From Flavobacterium ranwuense (GTDB lineage: Bacteria > Bacteroidota > Bacteroidia > Flavobacteriales > Flavobacteriaceae): a stretch of 64,000 nucleotides of DNA. The DNA lies in assembly GCF_004349315.1 (NCBI RefSeq), contig NZ_SMLH01000001.1:558001-622000 (forward strand), written 5' to 3'. Below are positions 16,098-27,975 of this stretch, piece after piece (position 1 is the first letter of the stretch; every line of letters begins with the position of its first letter). The position numbers and the translations under genes were made by a program. The notes beneath the pieces were generated by a model, which was not told where the DNA came from, made no database searches, and saw only the letters and a program-made list of their open reading frames with translations.

Positions 16098-18935
16098 ATG
16101 AATAAATTCTACATGATTTTTTTCTTTTTCGTTCAAATAGGATGCATTACGGCACAAAACAAAACGGGATTTTTTGGAAAAGTAATGGACTCCAAAACGC
16201 AAAATCCGTTAAGTTTTGTAGTCGTCAGTATTCAAAATACGACTTTAATGCAACTCACTAAAGCAGATGGTAATTTCAGTTTTGATACCGTTCCCACAGG
16301 AAATGTTTTATTTTTGGTACACAGTCAAGGTTTCAAAGATGCATTGTATCCTATAGAAATTACCCAAGGTAAAATGCTGGACTTAGGAACTATAACTTTA
16401 GAAGAAGACCAATCCGTAGAACAACAAAGTAGTTTAATAACACTTATAGAAAGTGATTTTAGTGATGACAACAGCAGTTCCGAAAGTACTTCTGGATTGT
16501 TACAATCCTCCCGTGATGCTTTTTTGCAAGCAGCGGCTTTCAATTGGGGACAAGCTCGTTTTAGAGTTCGCGGATTAGACAGCGAGCATTCCACAATGAT
16601 GATCAACGGCGTTTCCATGAATAAAATCTATGATGGCAGACCCCAATGGAGCGAATGGGGTGGATTAAATGATGCGCTCCGCAATCAGGAATTCACACTC
16701 GGAACCACACCTTCGGATTATACGTTTGGCGGAATTTTAGGAACACAGGAAATCAACACGCGAGCCTCTATTTACAGACCCGGCTCCCGAATTTCATTTT
16801 CAGGGACCAATACTAATTACAGTTGGCGCACGATGGCAACACATGCTTCCGGAATGAATTCCCGCGGTTGGGCTTTTGTAGTTTCGGCAGGGAAACGCTG
16901 GGCACAAGAAGGCTATTTTGAAGGAACAAATTATAATGCGAATTCTTTTTTTATAAGTCTCGAAAAAAAACTAAACGAGAAACATTCCTTGAATCTAACG
17001 GCAATGTACACGCCCAATTCCAGAGCTAAAAATTCCCCAAACACAGCAGAAGTAACCCAACTGACTAACGTGAAATACAATTCGTATTGGGGTTTTCAGG
17101 ACGGTGAGAAGAGGAATGGACGCATAAAAACTATTGAAGAACCTACGATTATGCTGAATCATTATTTTAGAATCAATGATAAAATCAATCTGAATTCGAG
17201 TGCGATGTATCAATTTGGAAAAATTGCCAACAGTAATATTGATTATCAAAATGCGAATAGTCCGGATCCAACATATTACAGAAAAATGCCCAGTTATTAC
17301 AGCTCTCTTTATGCCCCGGATAACGGAGAATTTTCGGGTGAATTCACCCCAGATTATGAAAATGCGGAGAAAAGTAAAGCTCAGTTCTTAGCGTATTCCC
17401 AAATCGATTGGACGGCTTTATACCAAGCGAATCAAAATCCAGTTTTTGATAGTAGTGGATCTATTTCAGGGTATGAACCGGCAAAAAGTAAGTATGTTTT
17501 GTATGAAGATCAAGTAGAAGATCAAACGGCGGTGGCTACAACGAATTTGAGTGCGCAACTGTCAGAAAATATTTTTCTGAATGCCGGAGCGTCTTTCAAA
17601 AAACTAAAATCGCACAATTCTCAAAAATTATTGGACTTACTTGGCGGTTCTTATTTTGAAGATATTGATGCTTTTTACAACGGAAATCAATCCCAGTCTG
17701 ATTTGAATAATCCAGACCGACAAGTAGTCGTTGGTGATACGTACGGATACAACTATAATTATTTTGCCAATACTTTAGCCGCTTTCACACAATTTAAATT
17801 CACTTACAATAAAGCAGATTTTTATCTGGCCCAGAATTTTTCAAGTGCTAATTATCAAAGGGAAGGATTATACAAAAACGGAATTTACGAAACCAATTCC
17901 TTCGGGAAAAGTGAGAAAGTAGCGTTTGAAAACTTTGGCTTCAAAGCCGGATTCAATTTGAAAATCTCTGGAAAACAATTGGTGACTTTCAATGTTGCAC
18001 ATTTGACCAAAGCGCCTTCTTTGAGAAACACGTTTGCTAATTCCCGTTTGAATAATTCGATTGTAGACGGACTCGAAAGTGAAAACATCAGTAGTTTGGA
18101 CGCCAGTTATGTCTATCGTTCCCCAAAACTGAAAGCCAGACTGACGGCCTATTATGCTGTAATTAGAAACGCGACTCAAATTTCCTTTTTTTATGCCGAA
18201 GGAATTTTTGATGACGGCGCAGGTTATTTAAACACCGACGCTTTCGTGAGCCAGACATTAACGCAGTTGAATAAGAAAAATATGGGTGGAGAGTTCAGTT
18301 TGGAATACCAATTAAACCCCACGTTTAAAACCACTTTTTCGGCGGCTTTTGGGGAATATACGTATGACAGCAATCCAAAAGTGACTTTGACAAATGATGC
18401 CGAAGCTTCTTTGGAAAATACCAGTCCGGTTTTTGATTTTGGAACGGCCGCACTAAAAAATTACAAACAAGCGGGAATGCCACAACGAGCGTATTCATTG
18501 GGAATTGAATACAGAGATCCTAAATATTGGTGGATTAGCGCCAATGTAAATTATCTCACCAATAGTTATATCGATATTTCTCCTATTTCCAGAACCGAAA
18601 TATTTTATAAAAATCCCGCAAGCGGTTTCAATTTTCCAGAAGCGACGGAGGAAAGAGCCGCAGTACTATTAAAACAAGAAAAATTTGACCCAACGATGTT
18701 ATTGAATCTCGTGGGTGGAAAATCATGGCTGATTTATGGAAAAAATGTTGGGGTTTTTGCCAGCATCAATAACGTACTTGATGTTTCCTATAAAACAGGG
18801 GGTTATGAACAAGCCAGAAATGCTAATTTCAGACAGATTAATCAGGATGTTTCCAGTGGTACGCCTTCTTTTGGACCAAAATTTTTCTACGGATACGGAA
18901 GAACGTATTTCGTGAATCTTTATATCAATCTTTAA
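16098..18935 (+). CDS. TonB-dependent receptor with carboxypeptidase-regulatory-like N-terminal domain
   Basis: A 945-residue outer membrane receptor. A signal peptide ends near residue 19 (ITAQ). A beta-sandwich domain follows (about 22-105: GFFGKVMDSKTQNPLSFVVV, ADGNFSFDTVPTGN). The plug is at about 130-250 (FRVRGLDSEHSTMMINGVSMN) and the rest is a 22-strand barrel ending in YFVNLYINL with a terminal hydrophobic strand. It imports a large ligand using TonB energy. No SusD partner is beside it; instead a DUF5689 lipoprotein follows after 10 bases, a pairing often seen in Flavobacteria. The ligand is unknown. Confidence 0.93.
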   Translation: MNKFYMIFFFFVQIGCITAQNKTGFFGKVMDSKTQNPLSFVVVSIQNTTLMQLTKADGNFSFDTVPTGNVLFLVHSQGFKDALYPIEITQGKMLDLGTITLEEDQSVEQQSSLITLIESDFSDDNSSSESTSGLLQSSRDAFLQAAAFNWGQARFRVRGLDSEHSTMMINGVSMNKIYDGRPQWSEWGGLNDALRNQEFTLGTTPSDYTFGGILGTQEINTRASIYRPGSRISFSGTNTNYSWRTMATHASGMNSRGWAFVVSAGKRWAQEGYFEGTNYNANSFFISLEKKLNEKHSLNLTAMYTPNSRAKNSPNTAEVTQLTNVKYNSYWGFQDGEKRNGRIKTIEEPTIMLNHYFRINDKINLNSSAMYQFGKIANSNIDYQNANSPDPTYYRKMPSYYSSLYAPDNGEFSGEFTPDYENAEKSKAQFLAYSQIDWTALYQANQNPVFDSSGSISGYEPAKSKYVLYEDQVEDQTAVATTNLSAQLSENIFLNAGASFKKLKSHNSQKLLDLLGGSYFEDIDAFYNGNQSQSDLNNPDRQVVVGDTYGYNYNYFANTLAAFTQFKFTYNKADFYLAQNFSSANYQREGLYKNGIYETNSFGKSEKVAFENFGFKAGFNLKISGKQLVTFNVAHLTKAPSLRNTFANSRLNNSIVDGLESENISSLDASYVYRSPKLKARLTAYYAVIRNATQISFFYAEGIFDDGAGYLNTDAFVSQTLTQLNKKNMGGEFSLEYQLNPTFKTTFSAAFGEYTYDSNPKVTLTNDAEASLENTSPVFDFGTAALKNYKQAGMPQRAYSLGIEYRDPKYWWISANVNYLTNSYIDISPISRTEIFYKNPASGFNFPEATEERAAVLLKQEKFDPTMLLNLVGGKSWLIYGKNVGVFASINNVLDVSYKTGGYEQARNANFRQINQDVSSGTPSFGPKFFYGYGRTYFVNLYINL

Positions 18936-18945
18936 ATTAAAGCAT

Positions 18946-20301
18946 ATGAAATCAACATTCTACAAATCCTTTTTATTTTTGCTGTTGATAATTACATTCT
19001 GTAGTTGTGTAACGGATGAGGTTGCGGCTCCAAAACTCATTTGTACACAACCGGATTTAGTTACTAATGCAACGGTTAGCGAAGTTCAGGCTGCTGCGAA
19101 TGCCATTGTAACCCAATACAAATATGACGATATCATTGAGGCATATGTGGTTTCCAGCGATGAATCTGGAAATTTTTTCAAGACGATTTCCTTTCAAACT
19201 TTGGCAACAGCCACAACACCAGCGATAGGATTTAGTGTTCCTGTGGATGCTACAAATTTGTATATTGATTACAGATTGGGCAATAAAGTGTACTTAAAAT
19301 TAAAAGACCAATACACGGATATTTTATTTGGCGGGATGCGTATAGGAAGCATTTTTGTAAATTCTTATAATGAAGGCGGAGTGGGTCGACTTTCTCAAAA
19401 TGATTATAAAAAAGTGCTGAACGCTTCCTGTACGAATGTTAGTGAGGACTTGTTGATTCGGTCCATTTCGATGTCGGAATTACTGAACGATTCTAATTTG
19501 AATACGTTGATCGAATTGTCAGATGTTCAATTTACAGCCACCGCAATAGGACGTCATTATTTTGAAGAAACTAATAATGTGGGTGGCGCTACGAATTGGG
19601 GTTTGATGGATAAATTGGGCAATCAAGTCTATTTTAGAACGAGTAGTTTTTCTGATTTTGCGACTAAAGTAGTTCCCAATGGAAGTGGAAAAGTAAAAGG
19701 GATTTTGACAAAATTCGGAACGGATTACCAGCTATTACCGCGCTCTGAAAAGGATGTTGTGATGACCGGAACCAGAGCAATTCCTTTTTTCTCTCAAGAT
19801 TTTGAAACCGTAGTTGATAAGTCGAATTTGAGTCTTCCAGATTGGGCGAATATAGTCCAAAAAGGAACGCTTTTCTGGAAAGGCACAGTCTATTCCGGAA
19901 ACGGTTATGCCGAATTTAATATTACAGGAACCAAAGTCGTTTCGAATGTGGCTTGGTTGATTTCGCCAAAAATTGATATGGATGTTCACACGAAAGAAGT
20001 CTTGACTTTTAGAACGGCTCAGCATCATTTAGACGTTGATTCCCAGTTAAATTCTCTGGAAGTTTATGTTTCCAGTAATTTTGACGGGTTGAATACGGCG
20101 ACAGCAACTTGGACTCCATTAGTTGTCAATTTACCCAAACAAGCTACCCCTTGGTATCAGTTTATAGGAAGTGGCGCAGTAGATTTATCTTCGTACAAAG
20201 GTAAAATCAACATTGCTTTTAAATATACAGGTTCCGGAAAAAATCTGGCTTTGGATGGTGCTTTTCAAGTAGATGATGTTCAGGTTTATGGGTATAAATA
20301 A
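18946..20301 (+). CDS. DUF5689 / choice-of-anchor J domain lipoprotein
   Basis: A 451-residue exported lipoprotein with lipobox FCSC at about residues 18-21. Residues 50-270 fit DUF5689, an OB-like domain found in surface proteins of Bacteroidota (AYVVSSDESGNFFKTISFQ; YLKLKDQYTDILFGGMRIG). Residues 275-450 fit a jelly-roll choice-of-anchor J domain (FFSQDFETV; WLISPKIDMD; KINIAFKYTG; AFQVDDVQVYG). It is 10 bases downstream of the TonB receptor, so it is probably the surface partner that captures the ligand. Confidence 0.85.
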   Translation: MKSTFYKSFLFLLLIITFCSCVTDEVAAPKLICTQPDLVTNATVSEVQAAANAIVTQYKYDDIIEAYVVSSDESGNFFKTISFQTLATATTPAIGFSVPVDATNLYIDYRLGNKVYLKLKDQYTDILFGGMRIGSIFVNSYNEGGVGRLSQNDYKKVLNASCTNVSEDLLIRSISMSELLNDSNLNTLIELSDVQFTATAIGRHYFEETNNVGGATNWGLMDKLGNQVYFRTSSFSDFATKVVPNGSGKVKGILTKFGTDYQLLPRSEKDVVMTGTRAIPFFSQDFETVVDKSNLSLPDWANIVQKGTLFWKGTVYSGNGYAEFNITGTKVVSNVAWLISPKIDMDVHTKEVLTFRTAQHHLDVDSQLNSLEVYVSSNFDGLNTATATWTPLVVNLPKQATPWYQFIGSGAVDLSSYKGKINIAFKYTGSGKNLALDGAFQVDDVQVYGYK

Positions 20302-20329
20302 TTTTTATAAAAGGCTTGGCTTGAATTAC

Positions 20330-20337
20330 TATATTTG
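20330..20337 (+). promoter_or_regulatory. -7 box (TATATTTG) upstream of the FKBP gene
   Basis: A perfect TAnnTTTG match 24 bases before the start codon. No well-spaced TTG was found for the -33 position. Confidence 0.4.
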
Positions 20338-20361
20338 CAGCCTTAACATTTAAATTAAATT

Positions 20362-20823
20362 ATGAAATCTACTTTATTAGCCCTAATTTCTTTATTATTT
20401 GTTTCTTGTTTATCGGATAATGAAGCATCTAAACCTGTTGATTACACCGTTCAAAACGAAAAAGAAATTGTGGATTACATTGCCAAAAATAAATTGACTG
20501 CCACAAAAACCGATTCAGGGTTGTATTATGTGGTTAATGAAGCAGGAACAGGTGCGCAACCAACAGCTTCATCTAATGTAACGGTAGCTTATAAAGGTTT
20601 TTTTACCAATGGATCTGTTTTTGATGAAAGTAAAGCAGAAGGAATTTCTTTTGGATTAAATCAAGTAATAAAAGGTTGGACAGAAGGCATTCCCTATTTT
20701 AAGGAAGGTGGAAACGGAGTTCTTTTAATTCCTGCTCATCTGGGTTACGGAAGCAATGGTAGCGGACCTATTCCAGGAGGTTCTGTTCTTATTTTTGATG
20801 TCAAACTGATTAAAGTAAATTAG
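20362..20823 (+). CDS. FKBP-type peptidyl-prolyl cis-trans isomerase, lipoprotein
   Basis: A 153-residue exported protein with a lipobox (FVSC at 13-16) and one FKBP domain over residues 50-152. The active-site pattern is visible: VAYKGFFTNGSVFDES, VIKGWTEGIPYFKEGG, LIPAHLGYGSNGSGPIPGGS and the final LIFDVKLIKV strand. It helps fold proteins in the periplasm or at the outer membrane. It lies 60 bases after the DUF5689 gene but has its own -7 box, and an intrinsic terminator follows. Confidence 0.93.
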   Translation: MKSTLLALISLLFVSCLSDNEASKPVDYTVQNEKEIVDYIAKNKLTATKTDSGLYYVVNEAGTGAQPTASSNVTVAYKGFFTNGSVFDESKAEGISFGLNQVIKGWTEGIPYFKEGGNGVLLIPAHLGYGSNGSGPIPGGSVLIFDVKLIKVN

Positions 20824-20844
20824 TTCAAGGCTATTATAAAATCA

Positions 20845-20876
20845 CAAAAGGCTGTCTTTTCGGACAGCCTTTTGTA
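20845..20876. terminator. Bidirectional terminator between FKBP and GH97 genes
   Basis: A perfect 12-bp stem (CAAAAGGCTGTC / its complement) with a 6-base loop lies between convergent genes. Confidence 0.85.
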
Positions 20877-20881
20877 GTTAC

Positions 20882-23014
<2,133 letters not shown>

Positions 23015-23119
23015 TTAATAATTAATTCCAGGTTGGGTAACAGCATGCGATTTTCACGAAATCGATTTATAAAGAATCTAAAGTTTTTAATTGAAATTTC
23101 GAATTTCGAGAAAGTAAAA

Positions 23120-23132
23120 GTAAACGCTTTAC
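23120..23132. promoter_or_regulatory. Candidate operator upstream of the GH97 gene
   Basis: GTAAACGCTTTAC has perfect 5-bp arms around CGC and resembles LacI-family operators with a central CG. It is 121 bases before the GH97 start, in a 313-base gap (23000-23312) that otherwise contains only AT-rich sequence and the terminator of the regulator gene. No LacI-type gene is in the window. Confidence 0.35.
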
Positions 23133-23252
23133 ACGCTACATGTTTTTATCATTATAAAAAAGTAGATTTAGTTTTAGTTTTTTAGTTGTAATGTACTGAT
23201 TAAATGTTTGTTATTCTAATTTGGCGCTTAAAAAAAGTGGTAGATTTATAAT

Positions 23253-23292
23253 AAAAAAAAGGTCTTCGAGATTGTTTTAATCCCAAAGACCT
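23253..23292 (-). terminator. Intrinsic terminator of the SusR-like gene
   Basis: On the minus strand a 14-bp stem with two G-T pairs and a short A-rich loop is followed by eight T residues, 21 bases after the stop codon. It separates the regulator from the GH97 gene. Confidence 0.85.
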
Positions 23293-23312
23293 CCTTAAAA
23301 AACAGGATTTTT

Positions 23313-24959
23313 CTATTTTAAATTGGTTCCAATCCGCATTACTTTTGCTTCAAATTCCTCACGTGGACCCGCTGCTTTGTTTTTGACTTGCGAACGGTAA
23401 TTGTAAATAGTGGATACCGAATACCGAAGAAAAGTTGATATTTTTGCGCTATCCTTGATGCCCAAACGAATGAGTGCAAAGATTCTTAATTCCGTATTCA
23501 GGAGTTCGCCTTCCTTCAATTGTGTTGCTTCGTCATCAATCAATAAAGCACTGAATTCTTGTATGAAATTAGGGAAAAGTTGCAGGAAAGTCTTGTCGAA
23601 ATTCGTATAAAACGCTGCGAGCTGATTTTCGACAAACTGTTTCGATTTTACGGCACTGACTAGGTCGTTCATTTTTCCTGTCATTGCCATGACATTCAAT
23701 TTTCGGCGGTATTCATCTAACTTGCCTATATAGTCCGAACACTGATCCATGTAGCGGCCAATGTATATTTCCTTTAAAAGATTGGCTTCAGTCAGCGTAT
23801 AATTGGTTTCGTTTAACTTCTCATTGAAGGTGTATAATTCTTTATTCAATTCCGAAAGCTTGCTGTTGGCTAAACTTAAATCCTGCTTTGCTTTGGACAA
23901 TTTCTTCATTTGCTTAAAAAGTAAAAAAAGAACCGCCAACAAGAACACCGATAATATACTGGCACTTATCAAAAACAGAATTAATTGAAGTCGATTGGTT
24001 TCATTTTGTTTTTGATACGCCTCGTTGATAATGGGCAACATCTTCGATATTTCATACGTCCGTAAGCGCGCATTACAAAAAAGGGCATCTTCAAGAGAAC
24101 GTTTAATGTATTTATAAGCGTGGTCTATATCTCCGTCTTCATACATTATAAAAGCCAATGAACGCAACGAAATATATTCTTTCTTAGCCAACTGCAAATC
24201 GGAAATAGCAGAAATTGTTAACCATTTTTTCTCCTGCTTAGGATCTTTTTTTCCGCGATACGCCTGGGAAATAATATAGGCAATAACAGCTCGGTCGTGA
24301 CTGTTGTGAGCAATATTCGGAAAATACTTTAGTAATAAAGCCAGTGTTTCATTGTGTTTTTCAGCATCAAGAAGCATACTGGACTTCGCCATAATATACG
24401 GACTCGATTGTGTAGGATAAAAAATTAAGGAAGAATCACGGTACTTCTTGGTTAGTACAATATACTTTTCTTTTTCCTGAAGCGAAGCCGCATAATCTGA
24501 CATATACCCGTAAACGACACTATTAACGGTAAAATAATAGCCTTTTAGTTCGGGCGAAGTATTGATGTCGATTGTATTAAGAATATCAGTTGCTTCCTTG
24601 TACATTCCTAATGTTCCCATTATGGAAGCCAGATTTAATCGGGCATTATTAATCTTTTGAATGTCATTTAGTCTTTCGGCTATTTGAAAACTCTTTCTTG
24701 CATAAATTAAGGCTGAATCCGACTGATAGGATTTATATTCAGCATATAATTTTCCATAAATATCATATTTTTGAATTTCAGTAGAAGTGTAGGACAGCAG
24801 CTCTTTTAGTTTGTTGATTTCACGCTCTTTTTTATTGGAATAAACAGCATAATCATCTACTGTTTTGTCTAATTCATCCAACAATTCATCAGAATTATTT
24901 TGGGCAAAAATAAAAACAGGAAATAGAAATGCAATAAGTATTGTCAGAAAGCGATTCAT
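23313..24959 (-). CDS. SusR-like membrane-bound transcriptional regulator (TPR + TM + DUF6377-type HTH)
   Basis: A 548-residue protein with the architecture of the Bacteroides starch regulator SusR. A signal peptide (to about residue 19) is followed by periplasmic TPR-like helical repeats to about 315. A transmembrane helix is at about 320-347 (LILFLISASILSVFLLAVLFL), followed by a long cytoplasmic coiled coil (SKLSELNKELYTFNEKLNE). The C-terminal domain has a LuxR-type helix-turn-helix near 495-525 (DSAKISTFLRYSVSTIYNYRSQV). It would sense sugar in the periplasm and switch on transcription. The GH97 gene immediately downstream is the obvious target. The exact ligand is an inference. Confidence 0.85.
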   Translation of the reverse strand: MNRFLTILIAFLFPVFIFAQNNSDELLDELDKTVDDYAVYSNKKEREINKLKELLSYTSTEIQKYDIYGKLYAEYKSYQSDSALIYARKSFQIAERLNDIQKINNARLNLASIMGTLGMYKEATDILNTIDINTSPELKGYYFTVNSVVYGYMSDYAASLQEKEKYIVLTKKYRDSSLIFYPTQSSPYIMAKSSMLLDAEKHNETLALLLKYFPNIAHNSHDRAVIAYIISQAYRGKKDPKQEKKWLTISAISDLQLAKKEYISLRSLAFIMYEDGDIDHAYKYIKRSLEDALFCNARLRTYEISKMLPIINEAYQKQNETNRLQLILFLISASILSVFLLAVLFLLFKQMKKLSKAKQDLSLANSKLSELNKELYTFNEKLNETNYTLTEANLLKEIYIGRYMDQCSDYIGKLDEYRRKLNVMAMTGKMNDLVSAVKSKQFVENQLAAFYTNFDKTFLQLFPNFIQEFSALLIDDEATQLKEGELLNTELRIFALIRLGIKDSAKISTFLRYSVSTIYNYRSQVKNKAAGPREEFEAKVMRIGTNLK

Positions 24960-25216
24960 TCAAATGGAATTAAATTCATGTAAAAATAATTAAAAATCTA
25001 GACTAACTCCTAAAACTCGAATCGTAATAAAGTTAGAAAAATTAAATTGAAAAGGAAGCTTGCAAAGGATTTACACTATTTTATAGTTTCATTTTTTATT
25101 TCGAATAAAGTGAAGTCTTTACCAATAATAATGGATGTTCGTTTCAAAAAACTATCATTATTCACAGCTTCTGACTTTTTATAAACCCAGAACTCCATAA
25201 GTCGCTCACAAATCAT

Positions 25217-25224
25217 TAAATTTG
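25217..25224 (+). promoter_or_regulatory. -7 box (TAAATTTG) upstream of hflX
   Basis: A perfect TAnnTTTG match 16 bases before the start codon; the -33 TTG is not evident. The 281-base gap 24960-25240 shows nothing else clear. Confidence 0.4.
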
Positions 25225-25240
25225 TAACTTATTCAAAGAC

Positions 25241-26485
25241 ATGTTAGAAAAAGAAGTAATAAATTTCGAAAAAACGGCTATAGTTGGTGTTATAACTCAA
25301 AATCAAAGTGAAGAGAAACTAAACGAATATCTTGACGAATTAGAGTTTTTGACCTTTACCGCTGGGGGCCAAGTGGTGAAACGTTTTTCACAAAAAATGG
25401 AACGTCCTAATCCCAAGACTTTTGTTGGAACTGGAAAAATAGAGGAAATCAATCTTTTTGTAAAAGAGAATGATATTTCGACTTTGGTATTTGATGATGA
25501 ATTATCACCTTCCCAACAAAAAAATATATCTAAAATTATCGATTGTAAAATCCTGGATAGAACGCACCTTATCCTGGATATTTTTGCGCAACGCGCCGAA
25601 ACTTCGTATGCAAGAACGCAAGTAGAATTAGCACAATGCCAATATTTATTACCAAGACTTTCCGGAATGTGGACGCACCTTGAGCGTCAAAAAGGGGGAA
25701 TTGGAATGCGTGGACCTGGAGAAACGGAGATTGAAACAGACAGACGTATTGTTCGGGACCGAATCGCATTATTGAAAGAGAAAATAAAAACCATCGACAA
25801 GCAAATGGGCGTGCAACGCGGTAATCGTGGCGCAATGGTTCGTGTGGCTTTAGTAGGATATACTAATGTGGGGAAATCGACTTTGATGAATGCCGTTGGG
25901 AAAAGTGATGTTTTTGTAGAAAATAAACTTTTTGCAACTTTGGACACCACCGTTCGAAAAGTGGTTATTAAAAACTTGCCTTTCTTACTTTCGGATACCG
26001 TAGGATTTATCAGAAAATTGCCAACACAATTGGTAGATTCTTTCAAAAGTACACTGGATGAGGTTCGTGAAGCCGATTTGTTATTGCACGTAGTTGATAT
26101 TTCACATCCTGAATTTGAGGATCATATCGCATCGGTAAACCAAACGTTATTGGACATCAAAGCCAATGACAAGCCGGTAATTATGGTTTTCAATAAAATC
26201 GATGCCTACAAGCATTTGACTATTGATGAAGATGATTTAATGACGGAGAAAACGCCAAGACATTACACGCTGGAAGAATGGAAATCGACTTGGATGAGTA
26301 GAGTAGGCGAACAAAATGCATTGTTTATCTCGGCTACCAATAAAGAAAATTTTGAGGAATTCAGAGAACGTGTTTACGAAGCCGTACGACACATTCACAT
26401 CACCCGTTTTCCGTACAATAAGTTTTTATATCCGGATTATAAAGACGCTGTGGAGAAAGAAGAAGAAAATGAAGAATTAGAATAA
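25241..26485 (+). CDS. hflX: GTPase HflX
   Basis: A 414-residue ribosome-associated GTPase that splits stalled or heat-damaged 70S ribosomes. The N-terminal HflX domain (about 1-185) contains the GTGKIEEI stretch and the hallmark GGIGMRGPGETEIETDRR before a helical coil. The G domain has G1 GYTNVGKST near 207, G3 DTVGFI, G4 NKID and G5 SAT. The C-terminal tail is acidic (EKEEENEELE). Length fits the family. It is a single gene with a strong terminator. Confidence 0.96.
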   Translation: MLEKEVINFEKTAIVGVITQNQSEEKLNEYLDELEFLTFTAGGQVVKRFSQKMERPNPKTFVGTGKIEEINLFVKENDISTLVFDDELSPSQQKNISKIIDCKILDRTHLILDIFAQRAETSYARTQVELAQCQYLLPRLSGMWTHLERQKGGIGMRGPGETEIETDRRIVRDRIALLKEKIKTIDKQMGVQRGNRGAMVRVALVGYTNVGKSTLMNAVGKSDVFVENKLFATLDTTVRKVVIKNLPFLLSDTVGFIRKLPTQLVDSFKSTLDEVREADLLLHVVDISHPEFEDHIASVNQTLLDIKANDKPVIMVFNKIDAYKHLTIDEDDLMTEKTPRHYTLEEWKSTWMSRVGEQNALFISATNKENFEEFRERVYEAVRHIHITRFPYNKFLYPDYKDAVEKEEENEELE

Positions 26486-26491
26486 AAATGA

Positions 26492-26524
26492 AAAGACCTT
26501 AGAAATTTCTAAAGGTCTTTTTTT
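26492..26524. terminator. Bidirectional terminator between hflX and the DUF3078 gene
   Basis: A stem of about 14 bp (AAAGACCTTAGAAA / TTTCTAAAGGTCTTT) is followed by a T run, with an A run on the other side. Confidence 0.85.
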
Positions 26525-26539
26525 ATAAAAATGCTATTT

Positions 26540-27388
26540 CTAAAAACCGTAGTTTACGCCTAAACCAAATACTTCTCTTACTTGAACGGCTTGTACAGAA
26601 TTGTCATCATAAATTGCCTGTACCGCTACGTTTGCTGACAAGTATTTATTTATTTTAAGGAGTACATTCATTTGATAATCCACATCAATATTCTGTGGAT
26701 TCTCTAAATAATTAGAATATAAATTCAGTCTGTTTTCAATAGATACATTTGTCATTATATTGAATTTGTAATATCCCTGAATACTGGCGCCAAATTCAAA
26801 TCTGGAATTATCTCCTTGCAAGACTCCAAAAGAAGGGCCAAATTGAGTAAAATGATCGTCAACTAAAATTAATTTTGCTGTAGCCGGAGAAAAGTTAACG
26901 CTAAGATTATTGCTTTTTTTCCACCACATACCAGGTCCAAATTGAAAATAAGAAGGTGAAAAGAAATGAGAAATTCTGACTTCATTTTTGTCAAAACCAG
27001 AATCCATTTGTGTTTTTAAATTGAAAAAAATAGAATAATACCAATCTCCTTTAGCTTTCTTGCCCCAAAGGGAATTAAGTTCTAAACGATCATCCGTCTT
27101 TGCGGTTTTTTCGTCTCCTTTTATTTTGCTTAAACCATAACCTAGAATGAATTTATTATCCCAAACGACATCTCCTTTTTTATAATTGAAGTCGTAATTC
27201 AAACCAAAATTACCGGCAACGTTTGAAGTTCCACCACCCAGCCATTGTTTATTGTAAGCCGATTGATTAAAAAGCAAAGAGATGTTTCCTTTTTTGGTCC
27301 AAAATTTTGTAGAGTCTTTTGGAGTTTCTTGCGCATGTATAGAAATTATCGCAAAAAGTAATACTAAAGAAAACGCTATTTTTTTCAT
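26540..27388 (-). CDS. DUF3078 family outer membrane/periplasmic protein
   Basis: A 282-residue exported protein with a signal peptide (to about residue 19, IHAQ). It shows the DUF3078 signature WTKKGNISLLFNQSAYNKQWLGGGTSNVAGN near residues 30-60 (two halves either side of the NQS). The remainder is a run of amphipathic beta strands with aromatic girdle residues, like a small outer membrane barrel, ending FGLGVNYGF. The family is found in Bacteroidota and often lies downstream of suf genes, as here. Function is unknown. Confidence 0.85.
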   Translation of the reverse strand: MKKIAFSLVLLFAIISIHAQETPKDSTKFWTKKGNISLLFNQSAYNKQWLGGGTSNVAGNFGLNYDFNYKKGDVVWDNKFILGYGLSKIKGDEKTAKTDDRLELNSLWGKKAKGDWYYSIFFNLKTQMDSGFDKNEVRISHFFSPSYFQFGPGMWWKKSNNLSVNFSPATAKLILVDDHFTQFGPSFGVLQGDNSRFEFGASIQGYYKFNIMTNVSIENRLNLYSNYLENPQNIDVDYQMNVLLKINKYLSANVAVQAIYDDNSVQAVQVREVFGLGVNYGF

Positions 27389-27437
27389 GACTTTATATTT
27401 TAAATTCTACCATTAAAGTATAAATAAATGCAATGTA

Positions 27438-27950
27438 TTAGTCCTTTTTAGGCGCTTTGTACAATGGAACGGCAGAGCAAGCTTCGCCATACATAATACT
27501 TCGTGCAAAAGGTTGCAAGTAATGCGCTGCTAATACATAAGCCCGCATCGGAACCGGTTTTCTCGAGCACCCTTTTATAATAACAGGCTTGTTTTTATAT
27601 GCCGAATAATCAATTTTAGGCAGTAATTCTTCATAAAGTGAAGCGTCTAAATCTTCCAAAGTTCCATTAATGATTTTCTTTGCAAATGGCGCTAATTGAA
27701 TCGCAACCAAAATCGAAGCCCAGGCCGGAACAATAGCATCAGTGCTGCAATGAATAGCAACATATTGATCCTGGTATTGTGACCAATCATGATTTTTTAG
27801 CTCTTCTCTAAAGTCTTTTTCTTTTAATAAAAATCCTTCCAGAAGCCATTGCGAAATATCTATTTGCGTACGAATCCCTCTTGGATAATAATCTTCGAGA
27901 TCGAAAACTTCCAAAACACTATTCGCAACTTTATTTATTATTTCTTCCAT
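27438..27950 (-). CDS. DUF2480 family protein
   Basis: A 170-residue soluble protein matching DUF2480 of Bacteroidota: QIDISQWLLEGFLLKEKDFREEL in the first half, AIHCSTDAIVPAWAS in the middle and KGCSRKPVPMRAYV near residue 130. Conserved Cys residues (about 69 and 128) are striking because the gene follows sufE and the DUF59 gene, so a role in iron-sulfur cluster handling is plausible. That role is inferred from gene order only. Confidence 0.85.
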   Translation of the reverse strand: MEEIINKVANSVLEVFDLEDYYPRGIRTQIDISQWLLEGFLLKEKDFREELKNHDWSQYQDQYVAIHCSTDAIVPAWASILVAIQLAPFAKKIINGTLEDLDASLYEELLPKIDYSAYKNKPVIIKGCSRKPVPMRAYVLAAHYLQPFARSIMYGEACSAVPLYKAPKKD

Positions 27951-27975
27951 AATTATGTCTTAAAGTCGAATGTCG

